In this document: piece by piece, positions 39,821 to 48,953 of the stretch
Numbering within the stretch: position 1 is the stretch's first letter
Layout: every line of letters begins with the position of its first letter
Source: Anatilimnocola floriformis
GTDB lineage: Bacteria > Planctomycetota > Planctomycetia > Pirellulales > Pirellulaceae
Direction: 5' to 3'
Assembly: GCF_024256385.1 (NCBI RefSeq)
Contig: NZ_JAMLFW010000001.1
Span: forward strand, 682,001 to 746,000
Length of the DNA stretch: 64,000 bases
Program-made: the position numbers and the translations under genes
The notes under the pieces: generated by a model
Told to the model about the DNA's origin: nothing
The model's database searches: none
What the model saw: only the letters and a program-made list of their open reading frames with translations

Positions 39821-42631
39821 TCAAGCCTTGAGCATCAGCTTCGCTACTTCCATGGCCTTCAAGAGCGCATCCGGAAGTTTCTCAGGCTGTTTGCCGCCCG
39901 CTTGGGCCAAGTCGGGCTTGCCGCCGCCGCCGCCACCGACAACGGGGGCAACGTCGCGGACCCAATTGCCAGCCGAGACGCCCTTCGTGACGAGGTCCTT
40001 CGAAACGCCGGCGACGAGGACGACTTTGCCTTCGCCTTCTGCCGTCGCGAGGAAGACCGCGCTTGGGCTAACCTTCTGGCGGATCTGGTCGATCAGCTGT
40101 CGCATCAGGTTGCTGCTCGCGCCGGGAGCTTCGGCGACGATGACCGTCGCACCCCCGACTTGGGCAGCCGTGCTGAGCAGCGTTTCGGCTGACAGCGAAC
40201 CGGCTTCGCTTTGCTTGGAAATCTGTTGCTTCAGATCGACCACTTCGGCGATGAGCGACTCCACGCGGGCCGGAGCGTCGAACAACGCGACGTTCAGCAG
40301 CCGAGCGGTTTCACGCAGCAGCGACTTCTTTTCCGCCGTCGTCGGTTCCGGGCCTTTACCCGTCGGAATGGTTTCGGTGTTGGCCGGGGCCTTGCTGCCG
40401 CTGCTGAGTTGCTTGCGGAGGTCGCGTACCTTTTGCACCAGGTTCTTCACGCAAATACCGATGTCGCGAGTCGTGCATTCGAGGCACTTGGCGATCGCTT
40501 GCAGCGAGCTTTCGGTCTGCTGTTCGTGGGCCTTTGCTTTTTCACCGGTGAGCGCGGTGATGCGACGCACGCCGGCAGCGACGCCTTCTTCGGCGAGAAT
40601 TTCGAACGCGCCGACGTCCTTGGTGTTGTCGAGATGCGTGCCGCCACACAGTTCGCGGCTGAATTCGCCCATGCTCACCATGCGGGCCGGATCGGGATAC
40701 TTTTCGCCGAAGAGCATCATCGCGCCCGCCGTGCGAGCTTCGCTCAGCGGCACGAACTTCGCTTCGATCTTCTCCGCCGCAGCGACCTTTTCGGCAACGT
40801 CTTTTTCAATGGCTTGCAGTTTTTCGGAGCTGACCGGTTCGGGATTGCCGAAGTCGAATCGGAGCCAATCCTCCTCGACCTTCGAACCCATCTGATGTGC
40901 ATCCTTGCCGAGGGCTCGCTGCAACGCATAGTGCATGATGTGCGTCGCCGAGTGAGCGCGGCGAATGCCCTGACGTCGGCCTGTGTGAACTTTCGCGGTT
41001 ACCTTCGCGCCGGCCTTCATCGTCCCTTCGGTTAGATGGCCGTAGTGCAGCAGCAGGTCGCCGTCCTTTTGCGTATCGGTCACAGTGAACTTGAAACCAG
41101 GGCCAACGATCTCGCCCTTGTCGCCAACTTGGCCGCCCGATTCGCCGTAGAACGGGCTGCGGTCGAGCACGACACAAACGGCCGCTTCGGTGCCAGCTTC
41201 GGTGAATTCGTCGCAGAGGAGATTGTGCGAAACGATGCCCTTGATTTCGGCGGTCGCATCGGTGCCGTCGTAAGCGAGGAACTCGGTGCTCTTCAGCGAC
41301 TTCTTCAGCGCGCCGATCGGGTTGTTCACTTCCATGCCGGTGTCGGCCGAGATCTTGCCCGACTTTTCGCCATGCACTTCCATCGAGTGCTTGAAGCCGG
41401 GCCAATCGAACGTGTAGTTCAACTCAGCGGCCATGTTCTCGACGAGCTCGGGCGGAATGCCGTACGTCTGATACATGTCGAAGGCATCTTCGCCCGGCAC
41501 GATGACCTTGCCGGACTTTTGCATATCGCCGAAGGTCTTGTCGATCCGCGCGAGACCGGCATCAAGCGTGCCGAGAAACGCCGACTCTTCACCCTTCATC
41601 GCCTTGGCGACGCGGTCGGTCGTCGTGGCGATTTCCGGATAAGGCCGCTTCATCATCTCGGCGACTTTCTCGACGAGCTGATACATGAAGGGCTCGCGCA
41701 GACCCAGTTGATGACCGTCGAGAATCGCGCGGCGCATCAAGCGGCGGATAACGTAGTTCTGCTTGTTCGGGCCGGGGAGCACGTTTTCGTGAATCGCAAA
41801 GGTACAAGCGCGAACGTGATCGGCAATGCGGCGGAGCCGACGGCCAGAATCCGATTTCGGATCGTACTTCACGCCGACCACTTCACCAGCCGCTTCGACC
41901 AGCGGCCGGATCGTATCGATGTGGTAGTTGGTATCGACGCCTTGCAGCACGCTGGCGATCCGCTCGAGGCCCATGCCCGTGTCGATGTTCTTGCTCGGCA
42001 GCGGCCGGAGATTGTTCGGCGGATTGCCGACGCGGTTGAACTGCGTGAACACGAGGTTCCAGATTTCGACGCTCTTGGTCGCACCAGGCGCATGGTAGTA
42101 AATTTCGCTGCACGGCCCACACACGCCGTCGGGGCCTTGGCTCGGAGCGCTCGCCGGCCAGAAGTTGTCGTCCTCGCCCATCCGCTCGATTCGCGTCACG
42201 GGCAGGCCGATTTCGTTGTGCCAGATGTTGGCCGCTTCGTCGTCATCGAGATAAACAGTGACGGTCAGGCGGTCCTTCTCGATGCCGAGCCATTTCTTGT
42301 CGGTGAGAAATTCCCAGGCCCAGTGAATGGCTTCTTTCTTGAAGTAATCGCCGAAGCTGAAGTTGCCCAGCATCTCGAAGAACGTGTGGTGATAGGCGGT
42401 CCGGCCGACGTTATCGATGTCGCCGGTGCGGAGGCACTTCTGGCAGGTGGTTGCCCGGGTGAACTCGAGCTTCACGCGGCCCAGGAAGTGATCCTTGAAG
42501 GGATTCATGCCGGCCGGCGTGAAGAGAACCGAGGGATCCCACCGCGGCACGAGCACATCGCTGGCCTGTTGGGTGTGTCCCTTGCTAACGAAGAATTCGA
42601 GGTACTTGTCGCGCAGTTCGTCAGTCTTCAT
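39821..42631 (-). CDS. alaS: Alanyl-tRNA synthetase
   Basis: 936 aa. All domains are present: the class II aminoacylation core ('MKTDELRDKYLEFFVSKGHT' start, 'FTPAGMNPFKDHFLGR', 'RTAYHHTFFEMLGNFSFGDY', 'GMGLERIASVLQGVDTNY'), the tRNA-recognition helical domain, the editing domain with 'HSATHIMHYAL' (HxxxH) and 'CGGTHLDN' (CxxxH), and the C-terminal DHHA1 glycine-rich domain ('PVVGGGGGGKPDLAQAGG'). It charges tRNA-Ala. The start ATG at 42631 gives the usual 'MKTDELR' beginning. A ~25-residue lower-complexity insert near 725-755 ('SKAPANTETIPTGKGPEPTT') is a clade-specific addition. The gene appears monocistronic. Confidence 0.97.
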   Translation of the reverse strand: MKTDELRDKYLEFFVSKGHTQQASDVLVPRWDPSVLFTPAGMNPFKDHFLGRVKLEFTRATTCQKCLRTGDIDNVGRTAYHHTFFEMLGNFSFGDYFKKEAIHWAWEFLTDKKWLGIEKDRLTVTVYLDDDEAANIWHNEIGLPVTRIERMGEDDNFWPASAPSQGPDGVCGPCSEIYYHAPGATKSVEIWNLVFTQFNRVGNPPNNLRPLPSKNIDTGMGLERIASVLQGVDTNYHIDTIRPLVEAAGEVVGVKYDPKSDSGRRLRRIADHVRACTFAIHENVLPGPNKQNYVIRRLMRRAILDGHQLGLREPFMYQLVEKVAEMMKRPYPEIATTTDRVAKAMKGEESAFLGTLDAGLARIDKTFGDMQKSGKVIVPGEDAFDMYQTYGIPPELVENMAAELNYTFDWPGFKHSMEVHGEKSGKISADTGMEVNNPIGALKKSLKSTEFLAYDGTDATAEIKGIVSHNLLCDEFTEAGTEAAVCVVLDRSPFYGESGGQVGDKGEIVGPGFKFTVTDTQKDGDLLLHYGHLTEGTMKAGAKVTAKVHTGRRQGIRRAHSATHIMHYALQRALGKDAHQMGSKVEEDWLRFDFGNPEPVSSEKLQAIEKDVAEKVAAAEKIEAKFVPLSEARTAGAMMLFGEKYPDPARMVSMGEFSRELCGGTHLDNTKDVGAFEILAEEGVAAGVRRITALTGEKAKAHEQQTESSLQAIAKCLECTTRDIGICVKNLVQKVRDLRKQLSSGSKAPANTETIPTGKGPEPTTAEKKSLLRETARLLNVALFDAPARVESLIAEVVDLKQQISKQSEAGSLSAETLLSTAAQVGGATVIVAEAPGASSNLMRQLIDQIRQKVSPSAVFLATAEGEGKVVLVAGVSKDLVTKGVSAGNWVRDVAPVVGGGGGGKPDLAQAGGKQPEKLPDALLKAMEVAKLMLKA

Positions 42632-42834
42632 GGCCCAATCCGTTGGCGGAATCCGCCGGTCCGTAACACCTGGGGAAATTGTTCGTAAGACCGCTCATGG
42701 TAGCGGATTCGGTCAAATTGGGGTAGGCGATTCGGCGTAGACCGCCGCCGACAATGAGAAGGAGGCGGCCAGGCCGGTGATGGTTCGTCCCATTGTCGCC
42801 CGATTTCGCCAAAATCGGTGAATGGCGGTAAACC

Positions 42835-44898
42835 TTACTGCCGGGCTCGCGCCAGTTCCTGTTCCCGAAAGGCTTGCCAGGCCGCCCGCATTCCCGCCGA
42901 GACAGTGGCATTGGGCCGATCGAAGTTGTCGGGCAGCGGATGCGATTGCAGATACAAATGCATCGCCTGCGCCGCGACCGCGTTGTCGAACGGTTTCAAC
43001 GAACTCGCGAGTTGCTCCCAATCGGCTCCCGCTTTCTTCGCCAGTGGCTCCGCATAGCCACGCGGCGTCGTGCGCAGGCCGTCACCGTCGCCATCGATCC
43101 AAATCGGCCCGGTCACGCCGAGCGACATGCCGGCGAACTCCGGCGACGTCGGTTGATACGGCTTGGCCATGGCCCAATAGGGGGCAGTCACTTCGTCACC
43201 GAGCGCGACGGCGACCAGATGAACGTCGTGTTTGAGACGCCGGGTTGTCCAGGTTGCTTCCCATTGCACGCCGGGATTCTTCGCACGATCGGCCGGCGGC
43301 GTGATTTTCTCTTCGCGGAATAACTCGCCGTTCATGTACAGCTGGACCTTCCGCGCCGTCGTCCAGTGCGGACCAAGCACGCGCAGTTGCAACTTTACTT
43401 GCGCATTGGTTCCGGTCGCGAGATCTCCCGGCTGGAACTTGTCATCCACTTTCATTTCGACCAGCAAGCCGTAGCTGACGGCAACTCGTCCGGCAAGAAA
43501 GCTTTTGATCGCGGTAGCTGCATCCAGTTTGCCGACGTCCTGATCGTCGCAGCGAATGTACGTTCTGCCCTGGCCGACGATGTAGCGCGACACATCGTGC
43601 GAATCGCTGCTGCCGACCGGCGTGATTTTGTAGCCGCGATTGATGGTCGCCAGCCAATCGTGCAATAACCGCAGCGGTTCGTTCTGGGTCGCGCCGCTGT
43701 TGATGATTTCCATCGCATTCGGAAACATCGGCCAGCCGTGAAAGTTTTCGCCAATCGTGGCGTTGAATAAGTCGGGACCGAAGGGCCGCACGTTGTTGTG
43801 AATGTCGCGGGCGTGATTGAGGATGCACACCTGCACGCCGGGCGTGTCGAAAATCTCGTTCTTCAACTCAGCCCAATCCTTCAGCTGATGATTCGGCACT
43901 CGCGCGCCGGCCTCAACCGGAAAAAGATTGAAGTGCCCGACCTGCGTGGTCACTTCGTTCCCCATGACAGGAGTGAAGTATTTTCCCAGCTTTAATCGCT
44001 CCACATCAGGCCGATAGTCGATGTGCTTGTTGTGATCGGCGGCGATCGGCAACTCGATTCCTTCGCCGGCCAGCGTGATCAACCGTTCGTCGAGCGTGGC
44101 ATCGCCATGGCCTGAGTGCGTGAACGTATGGATGTGCGTGTCGCACGCGACCAGTCCGGGCGTGGAAACTTCGCGGCGGATCTGCAGCGAACTCTCATGC
44201 CTTTCGCCGACAGCCAGATTCACTTCCGTCTTGGCGACGGAGTACTCAAACCCGCGGCTCGCATAGATCGTGTATTTTCCCGCCGGAACGCTGAAGGTCG
44301 CGTGGCCATCGGCGGTGTAAATAACTCCGGGCCGAGCGGCGATCGTTGCTGATGAGACTGCCGAGGTCGCTTGCAGCGCACCGTCTTGATTGACGATGGT
44401 AATCCGCGCAGGAATCGGCTGTTTGGTCGCTTCATCGACCACCGCAATCCGGCAAGCCGCCTCGGCGAGCGATTCCTTCACGGGCCGCGGTTCGATCAGC
44501 AGTTCGCCCACGCGAATATCATCTGCGACCGGCTTAGCGTTCGCCTTTGCCTCGATCAGCAGCGTGTTCTGGCCCTCAATTAGCGCCTGCGCTGGGATCG
44601 GCAGGTACCACACGATATCGGCTTCATCGCGAATCAGTTCGCCGAGCGGTTTTTTATTGAGAAGCACTCGCCAGGCTTGTTTCACATCCTGCTGCCGAAT
44701 GCGCAGCGTGTGCTCTTTGGCGTTTGGTTTGGAATCGAACTGTATTTCCAAACGAGAGCCTTCCGCTTGCTCCGGAAAGCTAGTCCACTCGCGACTCGGC
44801 TCATTGCGCAGATGCGTGAGCTTGGGGTGAGGAAGCCCCTCACCGCTCGCTGAATTGCAGAGCAGAAAAACAGCCGCGATCCACAGCCAACGATGCAT
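42835..44898 (-). CDS. Secreted CehA/McbA-type PHP-family metallohydrolase
   Basis: 687 aa with a signal peptide (residues 1-19, 'WLWIAAVFLLCNSASGEG'). Residues ~20-230 are beta-sandwich-like, including a carboxypeptidase-regulatory-like segment ('AARPGVIYTADGHATFSVPA'). The PHP-like domain starts 'GLVACDTHIHTFTHSGHGD' and has 'LPIAADHNKHIDY', 'HFNLFPVEAG', 'HARDIHNNVRPFG' and 'SSDSHDVSRYIVGQGRTYI'; these His/Asp residues would bind metal ions and match CehA/McbA carbaryl hydrolase relatives. The last ~190 residues have another beta domain ending in a helical tail. It is probably a periplasmic phosphoesterase or esterase with unknown substrate. It lies between alaS and the aminotransferase, on their strand. 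Confidence 0.85.
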   Translation of the reverse strand: MHRWLWIAAVFLLCNSASGEGLPHPKLTHLRNEPSREWTSFPEQAEGSRLEIQFDSKPNAKEHTLRIRQQDVKQAWRVLLNKKPLGELIRDEADIVWYLPIPAQALIEGQNTLLIEAKANAKPVADDIRVGELLIEPRPVKESLAEAACRIAVVDEATKQPIPARITIVNQDGALQATSAVSSATIAARPGVIYTADGHATFSVPAGKYTIYASRGFEYSVAKTEVNLAVGERHESSLQIRREVSTPGLVACDTHIHTFTHSGHGDATLDERLITLAGEGIELPIAADHNKHIDYRPDVERLKLGKYFTPVMGNEVTTQVGHFNLFPVEAGARVPNHQLKDWAELKNEIFDTPGVQVCILNHARDIHNNVRPFGPDLFNATIGENFHGWPMFPNAMEIINSGATQNEPLRLLHDWLATINRGYKITPVGSSDSHDVSRYIVGQGRTYIRCDDQDVGKLDAATAIKSFLAGRVAVSYGLLVEMKVDDKFQPGDLATGTNAQVKLQLRVLGPHWTTARKVQLYMNGELFREEKITPPADRAKNPGVQWEATWTTRRLKHDVHLVAVALGDEVTAPYWAMAKPYQPTSPEFAGMSLGVTGPIWIDGDGDGLRTTPRGYAEPLAKKAGADWEQLASSLKPFDNAVAAQAMHLYLQSHPLPDNFDRPNATVSAGMRAAWQAFREQELARARQ

Positions 44899-44997
44899 GC
44901 CGCGGCCCTCGATATTTGCAGAAAAGCGCCGCTGTATTCCAACTGCGCGACCCGACGAGTCGCGCAGTCAGCAATCAAGTTGACAATCGATCGCAGA

Positions 44998-46191
44998 TTA
45001 CAAAACCGCCGTAATCGCCGCGCACAGCTTCGGCATGTTCTCTTCCGTCATACCGGCCACATTGATGCGGCCGCCGTTGCCGACGACGTAGACGGCGTGC
45101 TTGGTTTTCAGTTCGTCGACCTGCATGTTGGTCAGGCCGGAGTAGCTGAACATCCCCTTTTGGCTGATGAGGAAGGAGAAATCCTTTTCGGGCTTCAGCT
45201 TCTTCATGGTGTCGACAAAGAGGTGCCGCATTTTGTTAATGCGGTTGCGCATCGCGGCGAGTTCGCCTTCCCATTGCTTGCGGAGGGCAGCGTCGTTGAG
45301 CACGCCGGCGACGAGTGCGCCGCCGTGGGTCGGCGGGTTCGAGTAGTTGCAGCGAATGCTGATGCGGACCTGGCTGAGGGCTCGCTGAGCCGCTTCGGCG
45401 GTGTTGGTGACGAGCGTCAGTGCGCCGACGCGTTCGCCGTAGAGGCCGAAGTTTTTCGAGAACGAACTGCAGACCAGCACATCGACGCCGGTCGCGGCGA
45501 TTTCGCGCAGACCAACGGCGTCTTCTTCCAAGCCATCGCCAAAGCCCTGGTAGGCGAAGTCGACGATCGGCAGCAGCTTTTTGTCCTTGATAACGGCGGC
45601 GATTTTCTTCCACTGTTCCGGCGTCGGATCGATGCCGGTCGGATTGTGGCAGCAGGCATGCAACAGCACGATGTCGCCGGCCGGCAGTTTTTCGAGCGAG
45701 GCAATCATGCCGTCGAAATCGAGGCCTTTGCCGGTGCTGTCGAGATAGGTATAGACGTCGGTCAGCTGACCAGCCGCTTGGAAAATGGCTTGGTGATTGG
45801 CCCAGGTCGGCTTGCTCACCCAAACCTTCGCAGCGGCAAAGTGCTTGCGGAGCAAATCGGCAGCGACGCGGAGCGAACCCGTGCCGCCCGGCGTTTGCGC
45901 GGTGACGGCCCGCTTGTCTTTGAGAATGGGATGGCCGGCGCCGAAGAGCATCTCTTGCACTTGCTGACCGTAGTCGGCGAGCCCTTCGATGGCGAGGTAG
46001 CCCTTGCTCTTCTCTTTTTCCAGCAGGCGACGCTCGGCTTCCTTGATCGAGGCCAAGACGGGAGTATTGCCTTGCTCGTCTTTATAGACACCAACGCTGA
46101 GGTTGATCTTGTTCGGGTTCGGGTCGTTCTTGAAGGCTTCCCCCAAACCGAGGATGGCGTCGGGAGGAGCGAGCGGTAGGAGGTCGAACAT
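44998..46191 (-). CDS. Aspartate/aromatic amino acid aminotransferase (class I, type Ia gamma-like)
   Basis: 397 aa. The residues of AspC/TyrB-type enzymes are clear: 'INLSVGVYKDEQGNTPVL' at the N-terminus, 'TAQTPGGTGSLRVAADLL', 'VWVSKPTWANHQAIFQAAG', 'LHACCHNPTGIDPTPEQW' (Asn contacting PLP), 'LPIVDFAYQGFGDGLEEDA', the PLP-lysine motif 'VCSSFSKNFGLYGERVGALT', and 'SNPPTHGGALVAGVL'. It moves amino groups between aspartate or aromatic amino acids and 2-oxoglutarate in the cytoplasm. It is divergent from the inositol-phosphate synthase gene, with 251 bp between starts. Confidence 0.95.
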   Translation of the reverse strand: MFDLLPLAPPDAILGLGEAFKNDPNPNKINLSVGVYKDEQGNTPVLASIKEAERRLLEKEKSKGYLAIEGLADYGQQVQEMLFGAGHPILKDKRAVTAQTPGGTGSLRVAADLLRKHFAAAKVWVSKPTWANHQAIFQAAGQLTDVYTYLDSTGKGLDFDGMIASLEKLPAGDIVLLHACCHNPTGIDPTPEQWKKIAAVIKDKKLLPIVDFAYQGFGDGLEEDAVGLREIAATGVDVLVCSSFSKNFGLYGERVGALTLVTNTAEAAQRALSQVRISIRCNYSNPPTHGGALVAGVLNDAALRKQWEGELAAMRNRINKMRHLFVDTMKKLKPEKDFSFLISQKGMFSYSGLTNMQVDELKTKHAVYVVGNGGRINVAGMTEENMPKLCAAITAVL

Positions 46192-46442
46192 AGCGGCGTG
46201 GTTGTTCGCGATACGAACGTGTTAGGGGAGGAATTGCAGCAAAGCCACGCAGCCCGCCGCACTGCAGCGGCTAGACACACGGGGCAAAGACAATTATTCT
46301 AGCCGCTTGCCAATAGGTCGGTAGACCTGATGCCAGACTCAGTATTCCCGCCAATTTGTGGTGCATTCGGCGATAGCCCGGCTGCTCCCGGCAAAAACCT
46401 GCTTCCTCTCCCTCCCCGCATCTCTTTTCCTTGACGGTGTGC

Positions 46443-47663
46443 ATGGCCCGGCGAAAAATCGGTTTGTGGATTATTGGCGCTAAGGGAGGTGTCGCCTCGA
46501 CAGTCACGGTGGGCTTGATCGCACTGAAAAAGGGGCTGGCGCCGAACCACGGCCTGGTCACGCAGTTGCCGCAGTTCGCCAACATCGATCTGGCCGGCTT
46601 TAGCGACTTCACGATCGGCGGCCACGAGATCCGCGACGTGAATCTGTATGACGAAGCGCTGCAGCTCGTGCGCGTGAGCAAGGCGCTCGATGCCGAACTC
46701 GTTGCCAAGTGCAAAACCGAGCTCGACAAGATCGATAAGAACATCAAGCCCGGCACGCTGTGGAACGTCGGCAGCAAGATCGAAGAGATCTCGGGCGATG
46801 AGTCGCGCAAATTCAAAAACAAAGAAACGCCGCGGGCTGCTATCGATCGGCTCCAGAGCGATCTGAAGGAATTCCAGTCGAAGCACGATCTCGATCAGGT
46901 TGTGGTCGTGAATCTAGCTTCGACCGAACCACCAGTCGACGAAGCCGCGCTGCCAGCCAAGTGGAAGGATCTATCGAAGACCCTCGCGAAGAAAACGTGC
47001 GCCCTGCCGGCGAGCTCGCTGTATGCGATTGCCGCGCTCGAGCTCGGTCTGCCGTTCGTCAACTTCACGCCGTCGCTCGGTTCGGCTGCTCCTGCCATTC
47101 AGGAACTAGCCATCGAAAAAGAGACCTGCCACATGGGTCACGACGGCAAAACCGGCGAAACGCTGATGAAGAGCGTTCTCGCGCCGATGTTTGCCCTCCG
47201 CAACCTCCCCGTGATGAGCTGGGTCGGCCACAACATCTTCGGCAATCTCGATGGCAAGGTGCTCGACGATCCTGCCAACAAGAAAACCAAGGTCCGCAGC
47301 AAGGACCGCCTGCTGCATCAAATCCTCGGTTATTCGCCGCAAACGCTCGTCAGCATCGAATACATCGAAAGTCTCGGCGACTGGAAAACGGCCTGGGATC
47401 ACATCCACTTCCAAGGATTCCTCGGCTTGCCGATGGTGCTCACCTTCCAGTGGCAAGGTGCCGATTCGCTGCTCGCGGCGCCACTGGTCATCGACCTCGT
47501 TCGCTTGACCGAACGCGCCCACCGCAACGGCGACCGCGGTTTGCTCACGTTCCTCGCCAGCTTCTTCAAGAGCCCGATCGGCGTAGCCAACCACAACTTC
47601 GTCGAGCAATTCCAAATGCTGCAAGCCTGGGCCGAGAAGGTCGAAAAGATGCAACGCCTGTAG
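46443..47663 (+). CDS. Myo-inositol-3-phosphate synthase
   Basis: 406 aa from ATG 46443. The NAD-binding loop 'GLWIIGAKGGVASTVTVGLI' is followed by 'FTIGGHEIRDVNLYDEA', 'VVVVNLASTEPP', 'FVNFTPSLGSAAPAIQELA', 'MGHDGKTGETLMKSVLAPMF' (a K-rich catalytic area), 'SWVGHNIFGNLDGKVLDDP' and 'SIEYIESLGDWKTAWDHIHF', all hallmark motifs of MIPS. It converts glucose 6-phosphate to inositol 3-phosphate, the entry to phosphatidylinositol, di-inositol-phosphate solutes and related compounds. The TTG at 46431 and GTG four codons later upstream are weaker starts. A dispersed repeat separates its 3' end from holA, which converges. Confidence 0.94.
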   Translation: MARRKIGLWIIGAKGGVASTVTVGLIALKKGLAPNHGLVTQLPQFANIDLAGFSDFTIGGHEIRDVNLYDEALQLVRVSKALDAELVAKCKTELDKIDKNIKPGTLWNVGSKIEEISGDESRKFKNKETPRAAIDRLQSDLKEFQSKHDLDQVVVVNLASTEPPVDEAALPAKWKDLSKTLAKKTCALPASSLYAIAALELGLPFVNFTPSLGSAAPAIQELAIEKETCHMGHDGKTGETLMKSVLAPMFALRNLPVMSWVGHNIFGNLDGKVLDDPANKKTKVRSKDRLLHQILGYSPQTLVSIEYIESLGDWKTAWDHIHFQGFLGLPMVLTFQWQGADSLLAAPLVIDLVRLTERAHRNGDRGLLTFLASFFKSPIGVANHNFVEQFQMLQAWAEKVEKMQRL

Positions 47664-47671
47664 TTCATTCT

Positions 47672-47722
47672 TGCTCCCTCGCCCCGGTACTCCGGGGAGA
47701 GGGTTGGAGTGAGGGGCGAACT
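47672..47722. repeat. Dispersed 'CCCTCGCC..GGGG' repeat between convergent genes
   Basis: The sequence 'CTCCCTCGCCCCGGTACTCC' (47674-47693), followed by 'GGGGAGAGGG' and 'AGTGAGGGGCG', repeats a unit seen at 34499-34540 and, inverted, near 34800-34850. It forms a GC-rich hairpin (CCCCGG/CCGGGG) that could end both convergent transcripts. Confidence 0.7.
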
Positions 47723-47843
47723 TGCAGATGCCTCTGCGTTACTGTCGCTAGTCTCCCCTCGCCAAAGTGCCGACAATCGCGGCGCTCTTTCGGCGGCCCG
47801 CGGCTAGTTTAAGTCCATTCATCGACCGCAGAGCGTTCGACGA

Positions 47844-48944
47844 CTAGGGGCTCTTCGGTTTCGCCTTGGCCAATCGCAAGAAGAGCCGCTCGACGGCCCA
47901 CCGTGCACGCCGTTCGTTGGAGTGCGTCCCTTTTAGCGATAGATCGAGCTCCAGCAGCCAGCGATAAAGTTGGCCGGCGCGTTGGCTGCCGATTTGTTTG
48001 AGGCGGCCTTCGGCTTTGGCGAGGGTGCCGACGGGCCAGTCTTTGAAACCGGCTTGCAGGAGGACTTCGCGGAGCGAAGGGTTCACGCCGCTTCGCTGTT
48101 TCATTTCGCGAAAGATGCGGGTCGCGAGCGCGAAGCGGCGCAGGCCCCAGGCCAGCGAACCGGTGATGGCCAGCGGATGTTCGCCGGCTTGCAGGACGTG
48201 CTCGAGTTGCACGAGGGCGTCGGCCGCGTTGCCGTCGGCGACGGCGTCGCCGAGGTCCCACATCGATTTGGCTTTCCAGCCGCCGACGATCTCCTGCACC
48301 ATTTCGGGCGTGACTTTTTGCCCCTTGGTGACGAAGAGCGAAAGTTTGGCCAGATCTTGCGCGAGCACGCCGAAAACCGGGCCGGTGAGATCGAGCAGCA
48401 GTTTGGCGGCATCGCTGCTGAGTTGCATGTCGTGATGCGTTTTAGCCCAGTCGCTCAGCCAGCGGGCGATGACGGCTTCGTCGACGACTTTGTTTTTGCC
48501 GACGGTTTTCTGCGGCGGCCGGCAGTCAACAACAGTTGCCGTGCCTTCGGCAGACATTTTCGCCAGACGCGTGTTGCCAGGGAACTCGCTCACCTCGAGC
48601 ACCAACACGCCGTGCGATTTGGCCCGGCTGACGAAGTCTTCGAGCTTCTGCCGAAACGCCGAGACAAACGAATCGGCCTCGCGCAGTTCGACGAGTCGTG
48701 CTCCACCACCGCCGAACAGCGAAGCCGTGGCGAGCTCATCCATTACGTCGCGCCACTCGGGCGTGCGTTCACTGCCATCGTGCTGCGACACCGGCGTGTC
48801 GGCATCTCCCTTGGTCATGATGCCACGAATGTGTTCGCGGGCGAGCTGCCGCAGAAACGGCTCATCGCCAAACAGCACGCACAAACCTGCCGTCGGCGCA
48901 ACGCTGCTCTTGAGAAAATCGAAGACGTGGACGGTCTCTGCCAT
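47844..48944 (-). CDS. holA: DNA polymerase III delta subunit (clamp-loader subunit)
   Basis: 366 aa. The AAA+-like domain of HolA is readable: 'GLCVLFGDEPFLRQLAREHI' (no functional Walker A lysine pattern, as expected for delta), 'MDELATASLFGGGGARLVEL', 'VLVLEVSEFPGNTRLAK', and the later alpha-helical collar domain 'AKLLLDLTGPVFGVLAQDLA', 'GWKAKSMWDLGDAVADGNAA' and 'LLELDLSLKGTHSNERRARW'. Delta opens the beta-sliding clamp during its loading. It sits 9 bp past the stop of the upstream membrane-protein gene, suggesting an operon of three genes reading leftward. Confidence 0.92.
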   Translation of the reverse strand: MAETVHVFDFLKSSVAPTAGLCVLFGDEPFLRQLAREHIRGIMTKGDADTPVSQHDGSERTPEWRDVMDELATASLFGGGGARLVELREADSFVSAFRQKLEDFVSRAKSHGVLVLEVSEFPGNTRLAKMSAEGTATVVDCRPPQKTVGKNKVVDEAVIARWLSDWAKTHHDMQLSSDAAKLLLDLTGPVFGVLAQDLAKLSLFVTKGQKVTPEMVQEIVGGWKAKSMWDLGDAVADGNAADALVQLEHVLQAGEHPLAITGSLAWGLRRFALATRIFREMKQRSGVNPSLREVLLQAGFKDWPVGTLAKAEGRLKQIGSQRAGQLYRWLLELDLSLKGTHSNERRARWAVERLFLRLAKAKPKSP

Positions 48945-48953
48945 GCCGCCAGT

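Noticed and set aside
41036-42688. 550-codon plus-strand frame opposite alaS
   Set aside because: Mirror of the alaS coding strand; alaS motifs are complete and the mirror frame resembles no protein.
44893-46179. 428-codon plus-strand frame opposite the aminotransferase
   Set aside because: Shadow of the aminotransferase, which has a PLP-lysine motif and full length.
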